This document shows, one piece after another, positions 40,351 through 49,910 of a stretch of 64,000 nt of DNA; within the stretch, counting starts at the first letter, position 1, and each line of letters opens with the position of its first letter. The notes beneath the pieces are model-generated. The model was not told the origin of the DNA and did not search any database. It worked only from the letters and a program-made list of their open reading frames with translations. The position numbers and the translations under genes were made by a program. The stretch spans positions 36,577,840-36,641,839 of the forward strand of contig CM049322.1 of the NCBI GenBank assembly GCA_026874595.1, read 5' to 3'. Source of the stretch: Sipunculus nudus. Its lineage: Eukaryota; Annelida; Sipuncula; Golfingiida; Sipunculidae.

Positions 40351-42663
40351 TATTATTATCATTATAATTTTTACTACCATACAATGAAATTTTTATGATA
40401 GTTTATATATTTATTTATGATAACAGCATTAATGATAATAATAATAATAATATTATTATTCCAGGTAATTTATTATGATTAGTATTATCATTTTAAGCAG
40501 AAGTAGAGGTTAATATTTATCATTATTACTTTTAAAATTATTTTTATGATGAATTGTCCTAATAATAACAATAATAATAATAACAGTATTAATAAAAATA
40601 AAAAAATTATGTTTAATATATTAATTATCATTATCATTTTAAGTAGAATATATAAGAAATAGTGTTAACATTTCACCACCTTCTGTCCACCTGTTTGTTT
40701 TTTTTTTAGATAATTTTCTTGACAGTTCATATTTTTCAATAATTTCCTAGACAATTACATATGGAAGTGACAACCTAATTTGCCAATTAAGAATTCTGCA
40801 ATAAATTCCAGTTTGTTTCACAACTTATTAGTCTCTTCACAATGATCTGGCAGATATGATGTGTCCCTGCATGAGTAGCCACCTTTGTTTCAGCTGGTTA
40901 TATTTTTTAGAGTGTTTACATGACATCATCCAATCAGCAGCTGTCAACTGAGGGTGTATTTGCATCTGACCAATTACCTTGACCACCATAAGTGAGTCTG
41001 ATATATTGTAAAATGTTGACTGATTTCTCATATTTTCAAATAATTATGTTACTTAAATAAGGTGTAAGGTAGATATTTATTTACCTTGTTGAAAATTAGG
41101 TTCTTTAATCCTCTACAGTATAATTGTTTCCCTTAAAATGTAACTAATAACAATTTTCACAGCAAAAAAACAGGGGGACATTAGGGGATGAAACTGACTA
41201 TCCCTGTATGATATATAACTTAAACCCTACATTTGTTTCATCGGTACAGACCACCAATATACAGATATGTGCACTAATGAAAAACAGGATTATGAGTGTT
41301 CCCAAAGTTTTTGTGAATAATTTGTCAAAAAATTGATAAATGAACCATGGTTTCACCATTAGCAGGGAAGTAGCACTATATATCCCTCACAGCAACACCA
41401 AATGATCAGTGATCCTCAAAGAACTGAAAATTTGCTTTGTATTTATTCATTTGTGTATTATCATATTTAGGGCTCAGCTTGAAATATTTATTGCCCAGTT
41501 CTCTTGAATCAAGCAATAGAGGTTAATAATGTGGGTTAATTTTATGCATTGTACAATTCAACACAGCTGTTAAGTGTCAGGATGCTAAGACTATTGTATT
41601 CAGGGACTCATCAGTAAATATGCAAAAAATTAAACAAGAATTGTCTTATTACTGGTTCACCTAAGCCAGAAGGTTAGTTGGTTGGCTGTTGGCAGATCAG
41701 TTGGTTATTTGGTTTGCTTTTCTGTTAGCAATTTTCTCCAAAAGAACTAGATAATTTTCACAAAATCACAAATTTTGATAATAGTTGTTGGAGTTTCAGG
41801 GTAATCCATGGAATAATCCAAGATAAAGTTTGAAGTATAGTCTGGATCATCATGCATAACATGTTCTTTTAAAGGAAATTGCACCATGTTTCCTTTATGC
41901 TGAGGCCAGACTCATTCATTGGAATTTGGGACAGCCTTGTTCTGGTGAGCTGAGCTCACCTGTGATACAACCAGGAAGTTGGTGAACCATGACATACATT
42001 TTTCTGTGCAGCACATACATAACAAAATTTAGGACCCTGCCTAAGGTTTACATTTGCAATAGTTTTCTCTGTCTCCTTACGGGCTTTATTTGTAACATGT
42101 TACAACAGGTTTAAGACCTAATCAAGCTAAATGCAAATGAGCCAACCTGAATTAATGTAGCAGCTGGTCTTAGTCACCATAAAAAAATGCAATCTTGACT
42201 CAGTTTTCCACCAGGGGTCATTACATTCTTCTTTTTTTTAAGTTGTTGTCTACCAGGTCACCCTTGTCACAATGTATCTTTTCATTTACAGTCAATTACA
42301 GGTTGCTGCTTTCCAAACAATTTCTTTAGCATCTTTCTTTTGTTTTAGCATAGTGCATAGATATCAGTTTTTGTCTTACAATACTTTTTTTTCTGAGTTA
42401 AAGGTGCCCATTCACCTACCTTTTGAAAATGAATTTGTGATTTCTGACTTCCTCTTTGTATATATAAATGATCTTAGGAAAATTTTTGTTGTAAAAAGTT
42501 CTTATAACACTTTTGTGATGAATTTATGAATTTGTTATTCAACAACATGTTTGTAAACAGTAAAGTTCACCAACAGCAAAACATGTAACCTAATGTGGTA
42601 GGTTGCATATATGCATAGGTAGAAAGGATACTTGTTGCAAAACTCCATTTGCAAAGCTCTGGC

Positions 42664-42857
42664 TTATCTGACTTGCTGTCAGATGCCCTTGTTGAATTTG
42701 TTTTTATTATTTTGGTGGGCCCCCACATATTATAAACACATTGATATTAGTATAAACAAGCAGCCTGTGGGGTGTTATCCACATTTTCTGGCCTAATTTT
42801 ATAAATGAATACCTTTAGTTTATTAAGGTCAGATAGGTGATTGGGCCCCTTTAATGT
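42664..42857 (-). repeat. Dispersed repeat D, copy 2
   Basis: This is the reverse-oriented partner of 14737-14926, with the same order of blocks. It lies in the intron between the two Ig exons. The type of element is not clear: no terminal inverted repeat or tRNA-like head is visible. Confidence 0.68.
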
Positions 42858-43746
42858 TGCAGACTGTTTAAGAGAACAGGAAAAGGACACACTACAATGG
42901 ATAACAAAAGGGAGTTACTTGCAATATTGTGTACAAACGATCTTGATTTATTAAATTACCTTTTTGAATCATCAGGTTTTGTCAAATTGTTCAATATAAC
43001 ATATGCGCGCCTGAAACATGGACTATGATATTAATATAAAAGGGCTTGTCATGATATAAAATGTCATTTACTTTGTTGACAATTAAAATTCATGTCATTG
43101 AACCTTGCCTTCATGGCAGTTTTCTTTGCCAAGGTGACTGGTGAATGTTGACCCCTGTTAATGACAATATTATTTGTGGGGAGATAGCGCTGTTCAGAAT
43201 TTAGGTTAAAATCATGTTTGATGTTTGAAAGTGAAAAACAACCCATTATTTGCTATTTGATCATTTATTTTTTTAACCCCTCTTGCTTCTGCTTTTTTCA
43301 AAACTGAATACTGGGTATCACATGTCTGACAAGTTTGAAACCTGCAACAAGCCTCTCTCATTGGTCAGTAAATTTTTGGCACTGGGCCAACTCCCTAGTG
43401 GAAATGCACAGCAATCCTTGTCACTGTAACCAATGGGTTTGCTTGAAGGATTTTATTTTTATTTGTTTTTTTTTATTTTTTGGGTGAGTTTGAGGTAACC
43501 TTTTCCATTTTAAATGCTGACTTAATTTTATTCTTAACCCATAAGCATATCTACAAGATTTCATTGTCTCCAAAAGGCCTGGTTACTACTTCACCTGCAT
43601 GGCTTAGGTTTGTAATCTTTCCCATTACACGGTCATATCACTGAGGAAATCCCCCAAATTTGTACTCATTCATGAGTGATATAAAGCTGAGGGGCTCAGC
43701 ATTCCAAGTAACTTGAAACTGATATGAAAGAAACTTTAATACATAC

Positions 43747-44016
43747 CTTCTATGACGAGTCGTATGATGTGCGTCAGATTCCCGATACTGTTTCTGACTA
43801 TACAACTGTAGTAACCTGCATCAAGTTCCTCCAGGTGGCGCAGCTGTAGCTGGCCACCATTCACAGACACTCGATCATTCGATACGATCTTGTTTTTGTT
43901 CTTATACCAGCTGACAGATGGCGCCGGTGATGCTCTAGCACGGCATAACATTGTAACCAGATCTTTTTCATTATGGATGAGCAGGCTAGGTGATGCCTCA
44001 ACCATCTCAGGTGGCG
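43747..44016 (-). CDS. Turtle/IGSF9-like adhesion receptor, exon encoding Ig domain 2
   Basis: This internal exon of 270 nt encodes one I-set immunoglobulin domain of a Turtle/IGSF9-family neural cell-adhesion receptor. Visible landmarks are the first cysteine (TMLCRA), the core tryptophan (SVSWYK), and the LDAGYYSC motif carrying the second cysteine. The end, NSIGNLTH, resembles the NSEGNLTH of vertebrate IGSF9B Ig2. The acceptor is TATACTTGCAG followed by CGCCACC, and the donor is GAAG then GTATGT. Both boundaries are phase 1, as is usual for Ig exons. If the preceding exon ends in G, the junction reads Ala-Pro-Pro, as at the Ig1-Ig2 border of the family. I did not find the Ig1 exon upstream. 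A Tigger-like element ends 58 bp upstream of this exon. The Ig call is near certain; the family call rests on remembered similarity. Confidence 0.88.
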
Positions 44017-44074
44017 CTGCAAGTATAAGATAATGCCTTAATTAACATTACAATAATAGCATACTATTTATATA

Positions 44075-44833
44075 CAGTGGAACCCCACATTGCAACCACC
44101 CCACGATTTGACCATCCAACAATTACAACCACTTTCCTTAGTCATGAATATATGATCCAGGTCACTTGGAATATAACAGATATGACCACCCCCCAATTTT
44201 AGTGCCATATCGGGCCTCTGACATCACAACCAGATTACTGGCGTGCCAGAGTGCCTTTACATCTAGGTCTGAGGAACACGTTATAAGGAAAAATGGGGAT
44301 GCAAATATTTTTGTCATTTCTTACAACGCATCATGGCCTACAGATACACTGTCAATTGACATAAACCAGACTAAGCGTTTGCATTTTTAGTGTACTTTCT
44401 TACATTACCAAACATGAACGAGAAAGTTCCATTCTAACTCAGCATATTGGTAAATCCCTTCACAGGTTTTTTTTAATTTTTGACCGCATTATGGCTTGTA
44501 CGGGTTACTGGGTGTAGCCAACTTGTATGCTATACAGGAAATGACTTGTTACCATAGAGATGGGGTTTCCATTTTGGTTGTGAGTTCATATGTATTCTAG
44601 CTCTTGCATTAATGCATCATTCGTAGCATAATGTTAAGATTATGGGTTGTTAACAACAATATGAATGCAACATCATGGAAGACCACTGCGATGCATTCCT
44701 GGATACTGCTTGTATCACAACTAAAGTAGGCTTACCAGCAATTATCATTGCCTACTGTGTTGGGCTGTCAAAGCTTAACCCAAAATTAGTTTTGGCAAGT
44801 CCTTAAGGTGGTTGTAATTTTGAGGTTCCACTG
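44075..44833. mobile_element. Non-autonomous pogo/Tigger-like DNA transposon
   Basis: The ends are CAGTGGAACCCCACATTGCA on the left and, reading inward from the right on the minus strand, CAGTGGAACCTCAAAATTAC; both continue to ACAACCACC or GCAACCACC. The CAGTGGAACC start is typical of pogo/Tigger-type terminal repeats. The left end is preceded by TA; the right flank reads TG, so one copy of the expected TA duplication would be mutated. The 759 bp element carries no transposase I can recognise. It ends 58 bp upstream of the Ig2 acceptor. Confidence 0.75.
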
Positions 44834-45209
44834 TGCAATACAGCCTTTAATTGTTATAAGAACATCAGCAAGGCACCGAATATATTTAGCTATGTATATA
44901 AATATATGTATTATAACTGATGGTATTGGTACTATGTTATCATTCAGCTCCTCAGTGGCCATGCCTTGGAAATAACTGTTTAATTATTGTCCTGTAGTGT
45001 CCTGATTGATGCAAGGTGTGTCCACATGGGGTCCATTTTCCATATTTCTTATTTTCCCATATATGCTCTGAACACAGCATGTGACATCCCTGGACTTTCA
45101 AGTCACAGGCTGTAAGAAATGGAAGGATTCTACAGGTTTGGCCACCAGGGGCTTACAGGGAAACACCCAGCAAACCAAAAGCTCTGTAAAACAAAATCTG
45201 ATTGGCTCA

Positions 45210-45425
45210 GCATGTAAACAAAGATGGCTGAGCCCATTATGTCGAAGAGAGGAAATTTGCAAACAGTGGGGGATAACTGACCTCAGGCCCCACCAGCAAG
45301 TTAGTATTGAGACTGTCCTGAAAGGTAACAATTGCATCGTGTGTATTCTCAAGGGGGTGGGGAAAAAAGGCTATGCTTGTTTAATATTATGCAGGAGGAA
45401 ATTCCACAAAAACAGCACCACCTGA
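45210..45425 (+). pseudogene. RecQ-like helicase fragment, decayed
   Basis: The frame contains QWGITDLRPHQQVSIETVL followed by KGNNCIVCILKGVGKK. This corresponds to the start of RecQ-family helicases, where an LRP-Q---I motif precedes a Walker A loop. Here the Walker A is damaged: the usual Gly-Lys-Ser/Thr end reads GKK. The helicase core that should follow is missing. An ATG in good context (ACAAAGATGGCTGAG) occurs at about 45222 in another frame and would need a frameshift to join, so the fragment looks like the broken 5' end of an intronless RecQ-like gene. An ATTGG box lies just upstream. RecQ-like helicases are widespread in invertebrate genomes, some of them mobile. I infer a dead copy; the similarity is short. 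Confidence 0.42.
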
Positions 45426-46663
45426 TGGCAAAACCTGACAGTCAACCACGGTTTAGTGCAATGGTTACAGTGAAATAAATAGATGAGCATAGCTTACCGC
45501 TGCTTATGGAGCATTGTTCCCATAAATCCTGAGGAATTTTACATTTTTTGCATAAGGTCTATTACAGAACCATCTATAAGAAATACCGCTGATGTACACA
45601 GCTCGGCAAAGTTCAAAACTCATCTCATGGAAAACTTGTCTTGGACAAATAGTGCAGACCTGTTACAAAGCATTAAGACTTAGAACAAATCTCCGAGGTT
45701 CTATTTCATCATTTCCCCTTTTTGCTTTTTTTAACCATTGAAGCAGCAGTGGAAATTGTAGCTGCAATATTCTACCCATTAATCCAGCAAACAAAATTTT
45801 ATTGATATATTCTCATATTCTAACAAACTGTGGCCAAATTTCAAGCCCTGCTTCAATCTCACATGCAAATACAGAACATTTCCACCTTTATTGAGATTTC
45901 AGGTATTAGTACCCATGAATAATATTGAGATAAAATGGATACAATGTTCACTCTTTTCCAGCTCTGGACCTTCTTATTTTTTGCTCACATCATCGTCCTA
46001 GTGCTTGATATTTTCTTTTTCTTTTTTTTTTTGCAGCAATCTATATACACTGACTGCATGCCTATCAAAACCAGGGAAACAGACTTCAATTAGCATATAA
46101 TTTCCCTGGACTACCTTCACTGAAACCTCTGCCATGGAGGTTTTTTTTTATAATCTGTGTCTATTTTTGTATTTTTATGTTTGCTAATTTGACTGTTGGC
46201 TAAATATATGCTAAAGCTACATCATCTGATTATCATAATATTACTATAATACTATGTGAAGGGGTGGGATTCCATTAAATTACGGTGATTAATTTTTTGG
46301 GCTTAGCTGAATAGGATTTTTGCCCCCCCCCCGGCAAAGATATACCCTTGATCTGTTTAGTGTAACTCTAGTTTACAACTATCAAGACAAATTATGCCCA
46401 CAGTTTCACAGAATACATTTTTCAAAATGAAAGTTTCTGTCTGTGAGCCCCATTGGCAATATTAGCTAGATACTTCAAACCATTGCTAGGCTCTGCTGCC
46501 ATCATGGGACTTTTGCTGGTTGTCAGTGTCTGCGATATATATATATCGTCTCTATTGTCTTGTAGTAAACCTATGCACCAGCACTTGGCGTCATTAAGTT
46601 ACTTTGTCAAGAGAGAGAGAGAGAGCCCAACATCTCCCCGAACACTCTTTTACGACCCCGTTA

Positions 46664-47212
46664 CATATGTCACAGGCGAAATTAGAATCCAGGCGGATTT
46701 TAAATCCGCCTAGGTGAGATTGAAATTTTGATTTCGCCTAGGTGAGATTAAAATCCTGTTATGATTATATGTAGGTTTTCCATCTCGCCTAGGCGGATTT
46801 TAAATCTGCCTAGGCGAGATTGAAATTTTGATTCAGCCTAGGCCAGATTAAAGCTATTAATCTGCTTCATTCAATTCTTTGGTTTAATCATGCTGATTGT
46901 TTCATAATAATTTCAGTTATTCTCACATTTGGCGTTTATCTGTTGAGAATTGTTTATCGGAACATCTTAATGAACAGGACCATTTCATAAATCCTATATT
47001 CATGCCAGAAATTAGGTCTGTATTATATAATTTTAAAAAGTTATGGGCCCAAACATATTGCACTTTGTAAAAATTCTGGAAAAATATTTGGTCACCTAAC
47101 ACAAAAAAATGTTGAAGCTAGGGACTTTTTTCAGTAGTATAACTTTAGTTAATCAAAATTTCGATCTCGCCTAGGGGGATTTTAAATCCGCCTGGATTCT
47201 AATTTCGCCTGT

Positions 47213-47219
<7 letters not shown>
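46664..47219. mobile_element. Palindromic MITE with about 67 bp terminal inverted repeats
   Basis: The left end ATATGTCACAGGCGAAATTA and the right end TTCGCCTGTGACATAT are inverted copies, and the match continues for about 67 bp into GATTGAAATTTTGAT. The arm itself contains a smaller palindrome, GGCGGATTTTAAATCCGCC, and the motif CGCCTAGG, which recur again at 46786-46860. About 300 bp of AT-rich filler separates the arms and no coding is visible. It abuts the TA microsatellite that also flanks TRIM copy 1. Confidence 0.8.
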
Positions 47220-47277
<58 letters not shown>

Positions 47278-47310
47278 GCCTATATATATATTAATATATA
47301 TATATAAATA
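47216..47310. repeat. (TA)n microsatellite left of TRIM copy 1
   Basis: A TA run of about 58 bp, then GAGGCC and further TA-rich sequence up to the TRIM end. Confidence 0.95.
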
Positions 47311-47311
47311 T

Positions 47312-47737
47312 TGTTATGGGATGCACATAAAAGCAGACTGAACTGTCTCGCTGGTGAAGCTTGCTTTACTAGTGAAGCGGTTGGAATGCCGGACATGTGC
47401 GCCACCGACATGGGTTCGAATCCCAGATCTGCCCAATATATTCCCCCAAATAATTTGTCTTCGTAACAAAATGGGGGCTCGTCCAACGTGACAGTAAACT
47501 TTGTGGCCCAGGGAATATAAGCTCACCAAAGTGTGACTCCTGGGATAATTAATCTTGTTCTGAAAGCAGAACACTCTTAAGAAGGGGTGTGCTACAGAGT
47601 GCACATTAAAAAAGACCGAACTGTCTCGCTAGTGAAGCTTGCTTTGCTGGCAAAGCGGTTGGAACGCCAGACATGTGCGCCACCGACATGGGTTCGAATC
47701 ACAGATTGGCCCAATATTTTCCCCTGAATAATTTGTC

Positions 47738-47740
<3 letters not shown>
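47312..47740 (+). mobile_element. TRIM retrotransposon copy 1 with tRNA-like promoter in its LTRs
   Basis: Two direct repeats (47312-47468, 157 bp; 47590-47740) flank a 121 bp interior. The left repeat begins TGTTATGGG and ends CGTAACA, the usual TG...CA with a 5 bp inverted terminus. Three bases later comes TGGGGGCTCGTCC (47472-47484), identical to the first 13 bases of the tRNA-Pro primer-binding site known from gammaretroviruses. A purine-rich tract (AAGAAGGGG) precedes the right repeat. The right repeat lacks its last six bases, where a TA microsatellite begins. Each repeat contains an A box (TGGCAAAGCGGTTGG in the right one, 47648) and a B box (GGTTCGAATC, 47691), 43 bp apart as in tRNA genes. 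There is no room for coding, so it must move with proteins from another element. By eye the two repeats match at roughly 80-85%, so it is old. Confidence 0.85.
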
Positions 47741-47810
<70 letters not shown>

Positions 47811-47829
47811 TCACACACACACACACCTT
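47741..47829. repeat. (TA)30(CA)n microsatellite right of TRIM copy 1
   Basis: Sixty bases of TA repeat, then CA repeats with one interruption. It begins where the right TRIM repeat is cut off. Confidence 0.96.
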
Positions 47830-48049
47830 TACAGTTGTGTTCAGCATGCATTGACCTTTGCTCTGAACATGGGATATGGAAATTAGAATCTAAACAAAAT
47901 TCATAACAAGCATTTTTTCACATATTTATCTCAACTGGACAATAAAGTGCCCACTGGGTAAATCGCAAGTATCTTATTTTAAGTGTGTGCGTATGTTTGT
48001 GTATTTATGTTTAAGTCCATTCTTATCCTTTTATCCCTGCTCCTACACA

Positions 48050-48660
48050 AGTTGGTCTGAAGTCATCCACGACATGGCAGAGATTGCGATTCTCTCCTGG
48101 CTTTATGTGGTCGGATCTTTTATCGACTACCTCGGGGCAAATTGAGTCGGAGGGAATGATAAACGACCCTACCGGCCCACTGTGTATATATTTCAGTCCC
48201 AAAACGTGTTAAGTTGACATGTTGAGGTCGATAGCAGGCTTCCAGGAAGCCGGATGGCGAAATTGCTACAAACCACGCTAGTTGATATCAATACTATTTT
48301 ATGGGGAGCTTAATAACACGGGAGCAACTTTCCTCATGAATTGCACTGATAGACCGGGTTTTTAATTGCGCTGTCAATAGTAAAACAACCTACCCAGGGA
48401 TGATTTAACTGAATGGCAAACACAGCTGCTGCCAGCGCTGCCAGAGGCTGCAGTGCTTCAACAGCAGAGCAAATATTAATTACTCCGCCACTAGCAGTAA
48501 TGGTTTGTCTTTGCAGACTGAACTAAAGCCTCTCCATGTGTTAATTACTTTTTTGTCAGTAATAGGTAAATGTCCGTATTAGAGAGGTGACAGGCTGCAG
48601 AAACTGCTTTTTGCAGGAGTGCCTCCATCAAGAGAGGCATATGGCAGAAACTGATTTGAC
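48050..48660. promoter_or_regulatory. Candidate conserved non-coding element or enhancer
   Basis: This 600 bp block has balanced base composition, no repeat structure and no open frame, unlike the repeat-rich DNA on both sides. It contains homeodomain-type TTAATTACT twice (about 48475 and 48541), E-box-like CAGCTG (about 48424) and several GCTGC motifs. It lies between the two TRIM copies, upstream of the Ig2 exon. The inference is from composition and motifs only. Confidence 0.3.
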
Positions 48661-49007
48661 ATTAGAAGGAATTTCTGTGTCCACCAAAAAAATCAACTGA
48701 CAGTACTGTTGTATGGATTTAATATTGATGAACTTACAGCGAGTTTTTGTAATTTTGGATTCATAATATGTAAAAAGGTGTTTTTAATATGAAAAAAATT
48801 CTGCCTCTATTGTAGGGCCTTGTTTTAACTAATAGGAATAGTCATGCAAAAAATAATAATTATTATAATAATATAATAATTAATCACTTATATAGCACCT
48901 AATCATTAATATATAATAAACACCACATCACTAAACACTACATCACAAAACCCTCATTTCCCTCCACCCCCACCCTCATTCCAACAAGGTTACATGAAAT
49001 CCAGTGT

Positions 49008-49012
<5 letters not shown>

Positions 49013-49047
<35 letters not shown>
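49013..49047. repeat. (GA)n microsatellite
   Basis: A GA run of about 14 units with one AA interruption near its end. Confidence 0.95.
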
Positions 49048-49049
<2 letters not shown>

Positions 49050-49444
49050 CAGTTGAGGGAGAAATAGAGGTATCTCATTACATCTATAATTTATAGGGAA
49101 TACATATAGGGTACAGTATGTCAGAGCCCATAAGGAAATGGGAATACATATTTGGTCAAAATGCCTTTGGATCTAGTAGCCTGCTTCAGTGATAGCTGTG
49201 GCCTGCATTGTTTTCCACCTCTGCTCTTACCAATGATGAAGTTGAGACCAAGATCTAACACGAGATCTTGAGACTGTATGTTTAATCAACTGCCATTGAT
49301 TCCTTCAGTCCAGATTCTTTGTCCTTAATATGGACATATAAGTAAAATCCTGTTAAGGAAAGAAAAAGTTAAACTGAGAACAATACATAGGTATTTTTAG
49401 TGCATACTAAAAGCACACCCTGAATGTCTCCTTGGTCTTGAAGT

Positions 49445-49910
49445 TGTTACGGAAACATTTTGCTCAGGGGAAAATAATGGGCCGATCCCAGGTTCGAACC
49501 CATGTCAGTGGCACACATGTCCGGCACCCATCCGCTTCGCTAGAAAAGTAAGCTTCACTACTGAGACAGTTCAGTCCACTTTTACGTGCATCCCGTAACA
49601 TTCCCCCTCTTGAGAGCGTTCTGGATTCAGAACAAGATTAATTATCCCGGGAGTAACACTTTTGCTGAACTAGTTGGCAGTAATTACTCAATTACTTCAA
49701 ACCACCAATCCCTGAGCCCCAAAGCTGGGTGTCATTTTGGACGAGCCCCCATTTGTTACAAAGGCAAATTGCTCAGAGGAAAATAATGGGCCGATCCAGG
49801 ATTCGAACTGATGTCGGTGGCACACATGTCTGGCGTTCCAACTGCTTTGCTAGAAAAGCAAGCTTCACTAGCGAGACTGTTCAGTCCGCTTTAATGTGCA
49901 CCCTGTATCA
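49445..49910 (-). mobile_element. TRIM retrotransposon copy 2, same family
   Basis: This is a complete second member, reversed. Its repeats are 49445-49600 (156 bp) and 49754-49910 (157 bp), starting TGTTAC and ending in TAACA or its variant. On the minus strand the first 13 bases of the tRNA-Pro-type primer-binding site lie at 49751-49739, two bases from the repeat. AAGAGGGGGAA at the other end of the interior is the polypurine tract. AAGT occurs on both sides (49441-49444 and 49911-49914), a plausible 4 bp target duplication. The tRNA-like A and B boxes are kept in both repeats (for example TAGCAAAGCAGTTGG and AGTTCGAATCC). The interior shares GGGATAATTAATCTTGTT with copy 1 but is otherwise diverged and about 30 bp longer. 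Confidence 0.87.

Larger units (their letters stand above)
37658..43746 (-). other. Intron of the Turtle/IGSF9-like gene
   Basis: This is the 6,089 nt phase-1 intron joining the two Ig exons, bounded by GTATGT and TTTTCAAG on the minus strand. It holds an inverted-repeat element (37933-38385), a TA microsatellite (39312-39362), a truncated Penelope-like fragment (about 39840-40350), ATT/AAT-rich simple sequence (40430-40660) and a copy of a dispersed repeat (42664-42857). I see no further exon in it. Confidence 0.8.

Noticed and set aside
45483-45683. C-terminal remnant of a LINE reverse transcriptase
   Set aside because: FKTHL and a preceding LW-P pattern faintly resemble LINE ends, but the similarity is too weak to claim.
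47370-47432. Functional tRNA genes in the TRIM repeats
   Set aside because: No acceptor stem can be formed although the A and B boxes and T arm are good. It is best read as an internal promoter.
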